DNA from: Beijerinckiaceae bacterium
Lineage (GTDB): Bacteria > Pseudomonadota > Alphaproteobacteria > Rhizobiales > Beijerinckiaceae
DNA: 37,017 nt
Direction of reading: 5' to 3'
NCBI GenBank assembly: GCA_947474545.1
Contig: CANJJI010000028.1
Location: forward strand, 1-37,017
Below the pieces are notes generated by a model. It was not told the DNA's origin. It did not search any database and saw nothing but the letters and a program-made list of their open reading frames with translations. The position numbers were made by a program, and so were the translations under genes. Shown here in pieces: positions 8,913 through 18,665 of this stretch; positions within the stretch are counted from its first letter, which is position 1; every line of letters starts with the position of its first letter.

Positions 8913-8927
8913 GAACAAAAAAAGAAC
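8913..8927 (+). promoter_or_regulatory. LexA (SOS) box of recA, GAAC-N7-GAAC
   Basis: GAAC at 8913-8916 and GAAC at 8924-8927 are separated by exactly seven bases, all A. This is the direct-repeat operator recognised by alphaproteobacterial LexA. It abuts the -35 element of the recA promoter. Confidence 0.9.
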
Positions 8928-8955
8928 TTGCACATGAGAACAAATCACGTACATT
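8928..8955 (+). promoter_or_regulatory. Probable recA promoter
   Basis: TTGCAC (8928-8933) and TACATT (8950-8955) are spaced by 16 bases, directly downstream of the LexA box. This leaves a leader of about 50 bases before the recA ATG. Confidence 0.6.
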
Positions 8956-9012
8956 AAGTCATCAACAGGGCGTTACGCATTTTCGTGACGCCAAAGCCGA
9001 AGGATCGATATT

Positions 9013-10089
9013 ATGGCGCAAGCGAATCTCCGCCTCGTGGAAGGAACGTCCGTGGACAAGACCAAGGCGCTCGACGCCGCCCTCTCGCAGATTGAACGGG
9101 CCTTTGGCAAAGGCTCGATCATGCGGCTGGGCAAGAACCAGCAAGCTGTTGAAATTGAAACGATTCCTACTGGATCACTTGGCCTCGACATTGCCCTTGG
9201 CGTCGGCGGTCTGCCCAAGGGGCGCGTGATCGAGATTTACGGCCCGGAATCCTCGGGCAAGACTACTTTGACCCTGCATGTGATTGCCGAGGCGCAAAAG
9301 CGCGGCGGTGTGTGTGCCTTTATCGATGCCGAACATGCGCTGGACCCTGTTTATGCCCGCAAGCTCGGCGTGAACCTTGAAGATTTGCTGATCTCCCAGC
9401 CCGATACCGGCGAACAGGCGCTGGAAATCTGCGATACGCTTGTACGCTCAGGCGCCATTGACGTTCTGGTCGTTGATTCCGTCGCTGCTTTGACCCCCCG
9501 CGCCGAAATCGAGGGCGAAATGGGCGATGTGCAGCCGGGTCTTCAGGCCCGGTTGATGAGCCAAGCCCTGCGCAAGCTCACCGCCTCTATTTCCAAATCC
9601 AAGACCATGGTCATTTTCATCAACCAGATCCGCATGAAGATCGGTGTGATGTATGGCAGCCCGGAGACGACGACAGGCGGCAACGCGCTGAAATTCTATG
9701 CATCCGTGCGTCTGGATATCCGCCGCATCGGCGCCATCAAGGACCGCGAGGAGGTCACCGGCAACCAGACCCGCGTCAAGGTGGTCAAGAACAAGGTCGC
9801 CCCGCCCTTCAAACAGGTGGAATTCGACATCATGTACGGCGAAGGCATTTCCAAGGTCGGCGAACTCGTTGATCTCGGCGTGAAAGCCGGTGTGGTGGAA
9901 AAGTCCGGCGCCTGGTTCTCCTATGACAGCCAGCGTCTTGGTCAGGGCCGGGAAAACGCCAAAACCTTCCTGCGCGAACATCCTGAAGTCGCCAACAAGA
10001 TCGAACAGGCGATCCGCGGCAACGCCGGCGTCATCGCCGAACGTATTCTCGATCAGATCGATCCCGCCGAGGCTGATGCCGACGACTAG
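9013..10089 (+). CDS. recA: Recombinase RecA
   Basis: The 358-residue RecA forms ATP-dependent filaments on single-stranded DNA, catalyses strand exchange and triggers LexA self-cleavage in the SOS response. The N-terminal helix ([20 protein letters not shown]), Walker A GPESSGKT (77-84), Walker B region ([11 protein letters not shown]), loop L1 (GVQ-type [14 protein letters not shown]) and loop L2 ([19 protein letters not shown]) are all present. An acidic C-terminus ends the protein. Length is typical. GAAGGA precedes the ATG at 9013. The SOS box and promoter upstream fit autoregulation through LexA. A strong terminator lies about 200 bases past the stop. Confidence 0.98.
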   Translation: MAQANLRLVEGTSVDKTKALDAALSQIERAFGKGSIMRLGKNQQAVEIETIPTGSLGLDIALGVGGLPKGRVIEIYGPESSGKTTLTLHVIAEAQKRGGVCAFIDAEHALDPVYARKLGVNLEDLLISQPDTGEQALEICDTLVRSGAIDVLVVDSVAALTPRAEIEGEMGDVQPGLQARLMSQALRKLTASISKSKTMVIFINQIRMKIGVMYGSPETTTGGNALKFYASVRLDIRRIGAIKDREEVTGNQTRVKVVKNKVAPPFKQVEFDIMYGEGISKVGELVDLGVKAGVVEKSGAWFSYDSQRLGQGRENAKTFLREHPEVANKIEQAIRGNAGVIAERILDQIDPAEADADD

Positions 10090-10291
10090 CAGAAGTGGGC
10101 TCCGGCAATCATCATAAGAGCCGATGAAATAATCGCGAGCCGCTTCCAAAATCTCAAGTTCCAAGACATTCGCGTGAACTCCCATTGGGAGCGCCCCGGC
10201 TGGACAGCGGACGTGCCGCCGCCCTCTGTCCCTATGATGGTTTTGCTAGAAAGGTCCCCTCTACAGGCCTCAAGCCGGATGCGTTCTCCCT

Positions 10292-10336
10292 GATGGGGTG
10301 GATGGCTGGACACCCAGTCATCCGCCCCGTCTTTTT
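10292..10336 (+). terminator. Long hairpin terminator between recA and alaS
   Basis: A stem starting GATGGGGTGGATG pairs with CATCCGCCCCGTC (one G-T pair inside the core), and an inner CTGG/CCAG with loop ACAC extends it. Five T residues follow at 10332-10336. It lies in a 373-base gap with no convincing gene. It starts about 200 bases after the recA stop and ends about 125 bases before alaS, so it could be the recA terminator or an alaS attenuator. Confidence 0.75.
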
Positions 10337-10462
10337 GCCGGGCCCTTTATTTGCCCCTGCACTTAAACGCCAAGACAGATTTCACTTTCCGCTCACTTGC
10401 TCTAGAACACGTTCCGGACAGGCCATCGGGCCATCATCGGGACACACGAAAAGCTGGGCGAA

Positions 10463-13132
10463 ATGAGCGGCGTAAACGAGATCAGATCGGTATTTCTGGA
10501 TTATTTTACCAAGAACGGCCACGAACCCGTTGCTTCCTCGCCGCTGGTGCCGCGCAACGACCCCACCCTGATGTTCACCAATGCGGGCATGGTTCAATTC
10601 AAGAACGTCTTTACCGGCGTTGAAAAGCGCCCCTATTCGCGCGCCACCACCGCCCAGAAATGCGTGCGCGCCGGGGGAAAGCACAACGATCTCGACAATG
10701 TCGGCTACACGGCCCGCCATCACACCTTTTTCGAAATGCTCGGCAATTTTTCCTTCGGCGATTATTTCAAGGAAGGCGCGATCGAACACGCCTGGAACCT
10801 GATCTCCAAAGAATATGCCTTGCCGAAGGACAAGCTCCTCGTCACCGTCTATCACGACGATGATGAAGCTTTTGGTCTGTGGAAAAAGATCGCCGGGTTC
10901 CATGATGATCGCATCATCCGCATCGCCTCGTCCGATAATTTCTGGGCCATGGGCGACACCGGCCCCTGCGGCCCGTGTTCAGAGATATTCTATGACCAGG
11001 GGCCCGAACTCGCAGGCGGCCCGCCCGGTTCTCCCGATGAAGACGGCGACAGGTTCCTCGAATTCTGGAACCTCGTATTCATGCAATATGACCAGATAGG
11101 TCCCGGCAATCGCCCGCCGCTCCCCCGACCCTCCATCGACACCGGCATGGGCCTTGAGCGTATGGCCGCTATCCTCCAGGGCGCAAAATCCAATTATGAC
11201 ACCGATCTCTTCCGTGCGTTGATTCGCGCTTCCGAAGAAGCCACCGGCGTACCAGCTCAGGGCGAACAGCGCGCCAGCCACCGCGTCATCGCCGATCACC
11301 TGCGCGCCTCCTCGTTTCTGGTCGCTGACGGCGTGCTTCCTTCAAATGAAGGCCGAGGCTACGTTTTGCGCCGGATCATGCGCCGCGCTATGCGCCATGC
11401 CCAGTTGCTGGGGGCCAAAGATCCGCTGATGTGGCGGCTTGTTCCCGCCCTTACCCGCGAGATGGGCCGCGCCTATCCCGAACTTTTGCGCGCCGAATCT
11501 CTCATCACAGAGACCTTTCAACTCGAAGAAAAGCGGTTCCGCATCACGCTCGCGCGCGGCCTCACTATGCTGGACGACGAAACCCGCGGCCTCACCGCAG
11601 GCGCCAATCTCAACGGCGAAACCGCGTTCCGGCTCTATGATACCTTTGGTTTTCCGCTTGATCTGACCCAGGACGCCCTGCGCGCGCGCGGAATCGGCGT
11701 CGATCTCGAAGCCTTTAATGCAGCTATGGAGCGCCAGCGCGCGGAGGCGCGCAAAGCCTGGGCCGGTTCCGGGGAAGCAGCGACAGAAACGGTCTGGTTC
11801 GCTCTGCGCGAGAGGACCGGGGCGACGGAATTTCTTGGCTACGACACCGAAAAGGCCGAAGGCATCGTCAGCGCCCTCGTGCATGAAGGTAGCGAAGTGG
11901 CAAGCCTCAAAGCCGGGCAGAAGGGCATCGTCATCCTCAACCAGACGCCCTTCTACGCAGAATCAGGCGGCCAGATTGGCGATTCCGGCACTCTGCGCGC
12001 CGCCGGGGTTGAAGCCGAAATCACCAACACTCAGAAAAAGCTCGGCGATGTCTTCGCCCATGAAATAACAGTGAAATCGGGTGAATTAAAAATCGGACTG
12101 CCCTGCGAACTGATCGTCGATCACGCCCGCCGCTCCTCCATCAGAGCCAATCATTCGGCCACCCATTTGTTGCACGAAGCCTTACGCCAGGTGCTGGGCG
12201 ATCATATCGCGCAAAAGGGCTCGCTGGTGGCGGATGAGCGCCTGCGCTTCGATTTCTCCCATCCCAAGCCCATTTCTGACGGCGAGCTGGCAGAGGTCGA
12301 GGCCATCGCCAACCGCTATATCCTGCAGAATGAGCCGGTTACAACACGGTTGATGGCGGTGGATGATGCGGTCACGACAGGCGCACGTGCTCTGTTCGGT
12401 GAAAAATACGGCGATGAAGTGCGCGTTGTCTCGATGGGCACAATCGGCGCTGAACACGGCGGGCGCAATTTCTCCATCGAATTGTGCGGCGGCACCCATG
12501 TCAATCGCACTGGCGATATAGGCCTTGTGACCATCGTGGGGGAATCGGCTGTCGCTTCAGGTGTGCGCCGCATTGAGGCCAAAACGGCCGATTCAGCGCG
12601 CACCCATCTCAACGAGGAAGCGCGTCAATTGCGCGAACTGGCCCGCCTGCTCAAGACATCCGCAGCCGATGCCGGCGAGCGCGTTGCTGCACTGATCGAA
12701 GATCGCCGCAAGCTTGAGCGGGAAGTTGGTGAAGCACGCCGCAAACTTGCCATGGGCGGCGGCGAGTCCAAAGGTGCGGACGATACGGTCCGCGAGATCA
12801 ATGGCGTCAAATATTTCGCCCGCGCCGTCAGCGGCGTCGAAATGAAAGACCTGAAATCCCTGGCCGATGAAGCCAAGCAGACCATCGGCTCAGGTATCGC
12901 CGCCATCGTCGGAATTGCCCCCGATGGCAAGGCCGGCATCGTCATCGGCGTAACAGCAGATTTGACCGCGCGTTTCAACGCGGTCGATTTTGTCCGCGCG
13001 GGCGCGGAAAAGCTTGGCGGCAAGGGCGGCGGCGGACGGCCCGATATGGCTCAGGCGGGAGGCCCCGACGGCGCAAAGGCTCAAGAGGCGCTTGACGCCA
13101 TCGCGGCGCTGATCGGCGGGAGCGCGGCGTGA
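10463..13132 (+). CDS. alaS: Alanyl-tRNA synthetase
   Basis: The 889-residue enzyme charges tRNA-Ala with alanine in the cytoplasm. The class II aminoacylation core occupies about 1-260 ([30 protein letters not shown], then motif 2 around [18 protein letters not shown], and motif 3 GMGLERMA). The tRNA-recognition region follows. The editing domain carries its four zinc-type ligands: H564 and H568 in HSATH, and C675 and H679 in CGGTH. The C-terminal C-Ala domain ends with [13 protein letters not shown]. Length and motifs are normal. The stop overlaps the next gene's GTG by four bases. Confidence 0.98.
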   Translation: MSGVNEIRSVFLDYFTKNGHEPVASSPLVPRNDPTLMFTNAGMVQFKNVFTGVEKRPYSRATTAQKCVRAGGKHNDLDNVGYTARHHTFFEMLGNFSFGDYFKEGAIEHAWNLISKEYALPKDKLLVTVYHDDDEAFGLWKKIAGFHDDRIIRIASSDNFWAMGDTGPCGPCSEIFYDQGPELAGGPPGSPDEDGDRFLEFWNLVFMQYDQIGPGNRPPLPRPSIDTGMGLERMAAILQGAKSNYDTDLFRALIRASEEATGVPAQGEQRASHRVIADHLRASSFLVADGVLPSNEGRGYVLRRIMRRAMRHAQLLGAKDPLMWRLVPALTREMGRAYPELLRAESLITETFQLEEKRFRITLARGLTMLDDETRGLTAGANLNGETAFRLYDTFGFPLDLTQDALRARGIGVDLEAFNAAMERQRAEARKAWAGSGEAATETVWFALRERTGATEFLGYDTEKAEGIVSALVHEGSEVASLKAGQKGIVILNQTPFYAESGGQIGDSGTLRAAGVEAEITNTQKKLGDVFAHEITVKSGELKIGLPCELIVDHARRSSIRANHSATHLLHEALRQVLGDHIAQKGSLVADERLRFDFSHPKPISDGELAEVEAIANRYILQNEPVTTRLMAVDDAVTTGARALFGEKYGDEVRVVSMGTIGAEHGGRNFSIELCGGTHVNRTGDIGLVTIVGESAVASGVRRIEAKTADSARTHLNEEARQLRELARLLKTSAADAGERVAALIEDRRKLEREVGEARRKLAMGGGESKGADDTVREINGVKYFARAVSGVEMKDLKSLADEAKQTIGSGIAAIVGIAPDGKAGIVIGVTADLTARFNAVDFVRAGAEKLGGKGGGGRPDMAQAGGPDGAKAQEALDAIAALIGGSAA

Positions 13133-14343
13133 TTTCAACGCCGCAGCGCGATGGCCTCGCGCGCTTGCGGCAGCGCATCCATTTTGCGCTGGACTATTCC
13201 ACACCCAATGACCGGCTTTCTGTCGCTGTTCACCGCGTGCTGGTATTATTGGTTATCCTGAGCGTAACCGCCATCGTTGTTGAATCGGTTCCTGAAATAT
13301 CGCACGGTCGCGAAAAACTGTTCCTGTTCATCGAACTTGCAGCTATTTTTATTTTCACAATCGAATTTCTGCTCCGCATCTGGAGCGCGCCCGAACATAC
13401 GCCCTATTCCGAAATGCACCCGTGGCTTGCACGCTGGCATTTCGTTCGCACGCCGCTGGCGCTTGTCGATCTGCTCTCGACGTTACCGCTTTATCTCGTG
13501 CTTTTTGTGGATGCAGACTTGCGCGTCCTGCTTATTTTCCGGCTGCTACGCTTCTTCAAGCTTGCCAGATACTCCCCGGGCATGCGCTCGTTGGCAGCGG
13601 CCATCCAGTCTGAACGCAACGCATTGCTGGCGTCCGGCGTTTTGTTGATTGGCGCAATGCTGCTGTCCTCATCATTGATTCATCTTGCGGAAGGCAACGC
13701 TCAACCCGACAAGTTCGGGACCATTCCAAGTTCAATGTGGTGGGCGATCGTTACACTAACCACCGTTGGCTATGGCGACGTTGTGCCGGTCACAATGGCC
13801 GGCCGCATTATTGCTGGCTTCACGATGGTAACTGGCATGTTGATGCTTGCTCTACCTATTGGCATTGTAGCCACAGCATTTTCCGAGGAAATTCATCGCC
13901 GCGAATTCGTGGTGACATGGGGCATGCTGGCCCGGGTGCCTTTATTCTCAAGTCTCAATGCTTCGGAGATTGCCGAGCTCATGCAATATCTGCGCGCGCA
14001 GACAGTGCCTGCAGATACGCTCATCGTGCGCAGAGGAGATCCTGCCCGCTGCATGTATTTTATCGCGAGCGGCGCTGTCGAAATTGAAGAACCCACTAAC
14101 CCTATCAGGCTTGACGAAGGACATTTCTTCGGTGAGATCTCGCTTTTGCGCAACACACAACGCAGCGCAAATGTGCGAACTCTGCAGGCCACAAAGCTTC
14201 TCATGCTCGATGCCGCTGACGTGCGCGCCCTCATGGAACGCAATCCGGAAATTCGAGAATCGATAGAAACTCTTGCAGCGCAGCGGCATTCGGAACGTGG
14301 CGGCGCTCCCGGCGCCGGTGATTTTTCGCGTCCGCGCTTTTAA
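13129..14343 (+). CDS. Cyclic-nucleotide-gated type potassium channel (6-TM plus CNBD)
   Basis: The 404-residue protein has the layout of MloK1-like channels. Six membrane segments lie at about 33-52, 63-84, 105-127, 130-146, 165-186 and 221-245, and S4 carries regularly spaced Arg/Lys ([10 protein letters not shown]). A pore helix leads to the K+ selectivity filter TVGYGD (212-217). The cytoplasmic C-terminal part (about 260-380) is a cyclic-nucleotide-binding domain, with the phosphate-binding cassette [20 protein letters not shown] retaining Glu and Arg that contact cyclic nucleotide phosphate. The GTG start overlaps the alaS TGA (GTGA), suggesting translational coupling. The physiological link with alaS is not obvious. 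A Gly/Ser/Arg-rich tail ends the protein. Confidence 0.92.
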   Translation: MISTPQRDGLARLRQRIHFALDYSTPNDRLSVAVHRVLVLLVILSVTAIVVESVPEISHGREKLFLFIELAAIFIFTIEFLLRIWSAPEHTPYSEMHPWLARWHFVRTPLALVDLLSTLPLYLVLFVDADLRVLLIFRLLRFFKLARYSPGMRSLAAAIQSERNALLASGVLLIGAMLLSSSLIHLAEGNAQPDKFGTIPSSMWWAIVTLTTVGYGDVVPVTMAGRIIAGFTMVTGMLMLALPIGIVATAFSEEIHRREFVVTWGMLARVPLFSSLNASEIAELMQYLRAQTVPADTLIVRRGDPARCMYFIASGAVEIEEPTNPIRLDEGHFFGEISLLRNTQRSANVRTLQATKLLMLDAADVRALMERNPEIRESIETLAAQRHSERGGAPGAGDFSRPRF

Positions 14344-14555
14344 TCGCCCGGTTACGCTTACATCCAGCAAGCAACAAGCGTGCGCCATCGCACAGGATGC
14401 GATCGCTGGGGCGGCTTTTCGCCAAATTCTGTCACCACGGGAACAGCATGTGCGTGGAGGCACCGCAGCGGGCTGTGAAATCAACGATAACGGCTCATCG
14501 AAAGATTGAACGCGACGGGGAATTCCTGAAGCGCACCGGAACAAGGATCGAAGCC

Positions 14556-15878
14556 ATGTTGACAACTGCAACACTCTCAAGCGTGCGCCTCCCTTCAAAG
14601 CGTATCGCTTTTATCGCCCTCCTCGCTCTCGGCACATCGCTGAGCACGATCTCTTCCTCCAGCGCCCAGTTGGGTGCTGGCGGCCAACCCCCGGCCCCCG
14701 GCCAGTCCCAACAAGGCCAGAACCCGCAGGATCAGAATGAAAATGAAGTTCAGCAGATCCTGGCGAAATATGGCCAGTTCAGCCGTCACGAAAAATACGG
14801 CGACGTCTGGAAACCGACACAGGTTGCCCAGGGCTGGCGTCCCTATGAGCCCTGCCACTGGGTCTACAACCAGGAAATGAAGAGCTGGTATTTCGACGAC
14901 AAGACCGAATGGGGCAATATCGTGCACCATTACGGCCGCTGGACACTCGATCAGCAGGAAGGTTGGTTGTGGGTTCCCGGCAGCGATTTCGGCCCTGGCT
15001 GGGTAGCGTGGGAAATGCGCGGAAATGAAGTGGGTTGGGCGCCCCTGCCTCCCGAACAGGATGCGGCGATGGTTGAAACCGCCGCCTTCAAGAGCGACCC
15101 GAACCTCTGGATCTTTGTCGCCTTCAACTCGCTCGGCAAAGGCTGCGGCGCCGGCGCGCCTCCCCCGCCCCAGCAACGGGCCATGATGCCGGCAATGCCT
15201 GCGCCCATGCCGGTCGCTGCGCCTATGCCTTCAGGTGGTGGCGGATATGTTGGTGGCGGTTATGTCGGCGGTGGAGGAGGCGTTTACATTCCTCCACGTA
15301 TCGTGATCGTCCATGGCTGTCACAGCAATCCCCGGTGGTGCCATTGGCATCCCCATTGGGATCACCGCAAAGACCACCCCCGGCCTGGCGATCAAGCCGG
15401 ATGCAAGGCAGCCTGGTGCATGCCGGGACACCCGAACGGACCAAAACCAGGCGGGAACAACAACAACCATCCGGACCAGAAATGCGGCATCTTCGGGCAG
15501 TTCTGCAAACCCGGACAACAGGCAGGCAACAACGGTGGGCCTAAGCCAGGGATGGGCCACCTTCCGACATGCCGCGCCATGAGCGCTGCCTGCCGCCCTG
15601 ATCTGTTTGGTCAACGTAACCGCTTCCCGAACAGGATTGTTCATCACACGCCGCACTTCCCGAATCGCTTCGTGAATAACGGCCCGCGCTTCAACCAGCG
15701 CTTTGTGATGCACCAGCCCCGGTTCAACCCGCGTCCGATGCACATGCAGCATCGTTCGTTCGCTCCGAGCCGCAGCTTTGCACCCCGCATGGGTGGCGGC
15801 ATGAGAATGGGTGGTGGAATGCGTATGGGTGGCGGAGGCGGAATGCGCTTCGCCGGTGGTGGCGGACGCCGCCGCTAA
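14556..15878 (+). CDS. Secreted Trp-rich protein with His/Gly/Pro-rich tail (DUF6600-like)
   Basis: I chose the ATG at 14556 because AAGGA lies upstream and a signal peptide begins there (KRIAFIALLALGTSLSTI, cleavage near SSAQ). The longer frame from 14397 has no such feature. The 440-residue product has a Gln/Asn/Pro-rich linker, then a tryptophan-rich block (about residues 80-170: DVWKPTQVAQGWRPYEPCHW, YGRWTLDQQEGWLWVPGSDF, GWVAWEMRGNEVGWAPLPP) typical of DUF6600 proteins. After that come a glycine loop, a region with paired Cys and clustered His, FPNR/FNxR repeats and a terminal GGGMRMGGG repeat. It is probably exported and surface or periplasmic. Metal or polyanion binding is only a guess. 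A clean terminator follows. Confidence 0.8.
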   Translation: MLTTATLSSVRLPSKRIAFIALLALGTSLSTISSSSAQLGAGGQPPAPGQSQQGQNPQDQNENEVQQILAKYGQFSRHEKYGDVWKPTQVAQGWRPYEPCHWVYNQEMKSWYFDDKTEWGNIVHHYGRWTLDQQEGWLWVPGSDFGPGWVAWEMRGNEVGWAPLPPEQDAAMVETAAFKSDPNLWIFVAFNSLGKGCGAGAPPPPQQRAMMPAMPAPMPVAAPMPSGGGGYVGGGYVGGGGGVYIPPRIVIVHGCHSNPRWCHWHPHWDHRKDHPRPGDQAGCKAAWCMPGHPNGPKPGGNNNNHPDQKCGIFGQFCKPGQQAGNNGGPKPGMGHLPTCRAMSAACRPDLFGQRNRFPNRIVHHTPHFPNRFVNNGPRFNQRFVMHQPRFNPRPMHMQHRSFAPSRSFAPRMGGGMRMGGGMRMGGGGGMRFAGGGGRRR

Positions 15879-15898
15879 GAGGCAAATCCCGATATGGA

Positions 15899-15924
15899 AA
15901 CCGGCGGCTCACACCGCCGGTTTT
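15899..15924 (+). terminator. Rho-independent terminator after the secreted Trp/Gly-rich protein
   Basis: AACCGGCGG (15899-15907) pairs perfectly with CCGCCGGTT around a six-base loop, followed by a short T-run. It lies 20 bases past the stop. Confidence 0.88.
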
Positions 15925-15944
15925 CATTTGCGCGCCGGATTAAA

Positions 15945-15998
15945 TACATTATAATTATGTAATATAGATATAAAAACATTGTATATTGTGAATATGTT
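15945..15998. promoter_or_regulatory. AT-rich tandem dyads upstream of the YeeE/YedE gene
   Basis: TACATTATAATTATGTA (15945-15961) is a 17-base palindrome with one mismatched pair. A second looser dyad (AACAT at 15975-15979 with ATGTT at 15994-15998) follows. The stretch is strikingly AT-rich against its GC-rich surroundings. Sulfur-responsive ArsR-type repressors such as BigR/SqrR bind AT-rich dyads and control YeeE/YedE-type genes, so an operator and promoter here is likely (inference). Confidence 0.5.
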
Positions 15999-16040
15999 GT
16001 TATATAGCGTCCTTGTTTTCGCTGCCGGGTGGAGTCTGCC

Positions 16041-17117
16041 GTGTCCCAAGTCTTCTCGTCCCTGTTTTCAGATCCCCGCCTGGCCGTCGCTGCTGCCGCT
16101 GCTGTGATCGGTCTGTTCTTCGGAATCCTGTCTGAAAGCTCGCAATTGTGCCTGTTCGGTGGATTGCGTGAAGCGCGCGACGGAAAGCCAAGCCGCCTCG
16201 CCGCCTATTTCATCGCCGTTCTGGCCTCCCTGGCGGCGACGCAGGCGCTCATCGCGTATGCCGACATCGATCTCTCTGCCTCCGTCTATCTGGCCGTAGC
16301 CTCCGCCATTCCCGGTATTGTCACGGGCGGTCTGATCTTCGGATTCGGCGCCGCCTTGACGCGGGGTTGCGCCGGGCGCCTGACTGTTCTGGCCGCATCC
16401 GGAAATTTGAGGGCGCTGACGGTAATTATCGTCCTCGGCCTTGCGGCCTATGCCACAATGCGCGGCATTCTCGCCCCTTTGCGTCTTCCGATTGAAGCGA
16501 TAGCCAAGCCTGCAACAGCAGCACAGGATATCGTGACAGCTGCCGGCCTCAACGCGAGCGCGCGCATCGTCCTGGCCGCTGGCGCATTGGCGCTGGCATT
16601 AGCTCTTTTCCGGTTTGCCGGCGCTTTCCGCACATTTGCTTCGCTGGCCGTTGGCGGGCTTGTGGCTGCAGGCTGGGGAGCCTCTGCCATTCTTGGTGAT
16701 GACGGGCTCGAAAAACTACAACCGTGGACAGCGACATTCGTCGCCCCGCTCGCCAATGGCCTGCAATATCTGATGACCTTTACAGGCGCGAAGATCGATT
16801 TCGGCATCGCCTTTGTTGGCGGCGTGATGATCGGCGCACTCGTGTCGTCTATCGCTGGGGGACGCTTCCGCCTGCATAGTTTTGAAAGCCCCCGCCAGAC
16901 CCTGCGCTATCTGCTCGGCGCAGTGATGATGGGTTTTGGCGGTGTGCTGGCGTTGGGCTGCACGACCGGCCAGGGCTTTGCCGGCGTTTCGGTTCTCGCT
17001 CCGGCGTCTTTTGCGGCCATTGCTTCAATTGCCGCCGGCATGTGGGCGGGCCTGCTTTATGACGCGCGCAAAACGGCTGGCGCCATCACGCCCGCTGGCG
17101 CGGCGCTCAAAGCATAA
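16041..17117 (+). CDS. YeeE/YedE family (TsuA-like) sulfur-compound transporter
   Basis: An integral membrane protein of 358 residues with about nine to ten hydrophobic segments. It belongs to the YeeE/YedE family, whose studied member TsuA carries thiosulfate across the inner membrane using cysteines in hydrophobic motifs. Three matching cysteines are visible: C37 (SQLCLFGG), C110 (LTRGCAGR) and C307 (LALGCTTGQG). I place the start at the GTG at 16041, which has GGTGGAG seven bases upstream; a GTG at 16029 would add four residues. No TusA-like or sulfurtransferase gene is adjacent. AT-rich dyads precede it. It converges with the VWA gene with only three bases between stops. Confidence 0.88.
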   Translation: MSQVFSSLFSDPRLAVAAAAAVIGLFFGILSESSQLCLFGGLREARDGKPSRLAAYFIAVLASLAATQALIAYADIDLSASVYLAVASAIPGIVTGGLIFGFGAALTRGCAGRLTVLAASGNLRALTVIIVLGLAAYATMRGILAPLRLPIEAIAKPATAAQDIVTAAGLNASARIVLAAGALALALALFRFAGAFRTFASLAVGGLVAAGWGASAILGDDGLEKLQPWTATFVAPLANGLQYLMTFTGAKIDFGIAFVGGVMIGALVSSIAGGRFRLHSFESPRQTLRYLLGAVMMGFGGVLALGCTTGQGFAGVSVLAPASFAAIASIAAGMWAGLLYDARKTAGAITPAGAALKA

Positions 17118-17120
17118 TCG

Positions 17121-18296
17121 CTACCGCACCAGCTCCCGCATCGCCCCGTCAAGCCCCGGCAGAGTGAGCGGAAACATGCGTCCGCTCATCAATCGCTCGA
17201 TAATGCTCACCGATTCGGTGTAACGCCATTGATTGCGCGGCAGCGGATTGAGCCACACCGCATGCGGCCAGGTACGCAAGGCGCGGTCCATCCAGACGGC
17301 GCCAGCCTCCTCATTGGTATGCTCGACTGACGCGCCCGGCGTCGTGATTTCCCACGGCGACATCGAGGCATCGCCAACAAAGATCACCTTGTAGTCATTG
17401 CCATAGGTGTGCAGCACGTCCCATGTCGCCGTGCGCTCGGTGTGACGGCGCTGATTTGATTTCCACAACCGCTCATAAAGGCAATTGTGGAAATAGAAAT
17501 AATGCATGTGCTTGAACTCGGCCCGCGCAGCGGAAAACAATTCCTCCACCTGCTTGATATGCCAGTCCATGGACCCGCCGATATCAAAGAACAGCAAGAC
17601 CTTCACCGCATTGCGCCGCTCCGGCCGCATTTGCACATCAAGCCAGCCCTTGTGCGCGGTTTCGCGAATGGTGCTGTCGAGATCAAATTCATCCGGCGCG
17701 CCGGTGCGGGCGAACTTGCGCAAACGGCGCAACGCCACCTTGATATTGCGCGTCCCGATTTCGACGTCGTCATCAAGGTCTTTATAAACCCGCTTGTCCC
17801 AGACCTTTACGGCCCGCCGGTTCTTGCCCTCTTCCTGCCCGATGCGGATACCCTCGGGATTATAACCATGCGCGCCAAACGGCGACGTGCCGCCCGTGCC
17901 GATCCATTTATTGCCACCCTGATGACGCTTCTTCTGTTCTTCGAGACGCTTTTTCAAGGTCTCCATGAGCTTGTCCCAGCCCATGGCTTCAAGCTGCGCC
18001 TTCTCCTCATCACTGAGATATTTTTCCGCCAGCTTTTTCAGCCAGTCAGCCGGGATTTCCTTGCTGTCCAGCCCGTCGAGCAGCGATTCCAAGCCTTTGA
18101 ATACAGTGCCAAACACCCGGTCGAACTTGTCGAGATTGCGCTCGTCCTTCACCAGCACCGTGCGCGAAAGATAATAGAAATCCTCAACGGATTTATCCGC
18201 CAGATCATGATCCAGCGCCTCCATGAGCATGAGATATTCACGCAGGGTGACAGGCACCTGCGCATCGCGGAGGGAAGTGAAGAAGTTGAGGAACAT
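17121..18296 (-). CDS. CoxE-like VWA domain protein (MoxR partner)
   Basis: This 391-residue protein has a helical N-terminal region (about 1-130), a Gly-rich linker (GGTSPFGAHG) and a C-terminal von Willebrand A domain. The metal-ion-dependent adhesion site starts at D238-G240-S242 in FFDIGGSMD. Family members (CoxE/YehP-like) work with MoxR AAA+ ATPases as chaperones that insert cofactors or remodel enzyme complexes, as in CO dehydrogenase maturation. The likely partner ATPase is at 22540-23382, about 4 kb away and on the other strand, whereas the two are usually adjacent. The ATG at 18296 lacks a clear ribosome site, so its 5' end is not firm. Confidence 0.88.
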   Translation of the reverse strand: MFLNFFTSLRDAQVPVTLREYLMLMEALDHDLADKSVEDFYYLSRTVLVKDERNLDKFDRVFGTVFKGLESLLDGLDSKEIPADWLKKLAEKYLSDEEKAQLEAMGWDKLMETLKKRLEEQKKRHQGGNKWIGTGGTSPFGAHGYNPEGIRIGQEEGKNRRAVKVWDKRVYKDLDDDVEIGTRNIKVALRRLRKFARTGAPDEFDLDSTIRETAHKGWLDVQMRPERRNAVKVLLFFDIGGSMDWHIKQVEELFSAARAEFKHMHYFYFHNCLYERLWKSNQRRHTERTATWDVLHTYGNDYKVIFVGDASMSPWEITTPGASVEHTNEEAGAVWMDRALRTWPHAVWLNPLPRNQWRYTESVSIIERLMSGRMFPLTLPGLDGAMRELVR

Positions 18297-18413
18297 GGAG
18301 GGAAGGTAGCGCGGAGACGAGGGGTTGTCATCCTCTCGAATAATCGGAAAATGGCATCCTGGAAAATGCGGAGCAGATTACCCGGAATCCTTTTGCCGTG
18401 AACAAAAAGAGCC

Positions 18414-18665
18414 ATGCGCAAGATCGACGAAAGCGAAGCACAGAGAACTCTTGACGATCTTCTCGATCAGCTCGAGCGGGGGGCTCAGATTGTCATCACC
18501 CGTGACGGATGGCCCGTCGCACGACTCATTACGGAACCTGGCAGACACGACCGCCTTCTCGCCCGCAAAGCCGCAGCCGGCATCAGGGAACTTGCGAATT
18601 CGATTAATCTCGGCGCTTACGATTGGCAGGAATGGAAGAATTTTCGTGACCAAGGCAGGCGATGA
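18414..18665 (+). CDS. Phd/YefM family type II antitoxin (orphan)
   Basis: The 83-residue protein begins with the Phd fold signature: a short helix-strand segment, then LDDLLDQLERGAQIVITRDGWPVARLI, close to the antitoxin consensus. The C-terminal half (LARKAAAGIRELANSINLG and a Trp/Phe-rich end) would be the toxin-binding tail. Such antitoxins bind their own operator and neutralise a PIN-domain or RelE-type toxin. No toxin frame follows: only 45 bases separate its stop from the end of the aldolase gene, and the ATG five bases downstream meets a stop after three codons. An AAAGAGCC element precedes the ATG. It is divergent from the VWA gene. Confidence 0.82.
   Translation: MRKIDESEAQRTLDDLLDQLERGAQIVITRDGWPVARLITEPGRHDRLLARKAAAGIRELANSINLGAYDWQEWKNFRDQGRR

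Noticed and set aside
8938-8941. Third GAAC near the recA promoter
   Set aside because: Its spacing from the second GAAC is ten bases, not seven, so it does not form a second LexA box.
9448-10185. Minus-strand frame of 245 codons opposite recA
   Set aside because: It is a shadow of recA, with no start signal and no recognisable domain.
10402-10411. GAACACGTTC palindrome upstream of alaS
   Set aside because: The spacer is two bases, which matches neither the alphaproteobacterial nor the Gram-positive LexA operator. It is probably chance.
15772-15874. Repetitive GGTGGCGGA-type sequence considered as a direct-repeat or CRISPR-like array
   Set aside because: It is in-frame codon repetition of the Gly/Met/Arg-rich protein tail, with no spacers.
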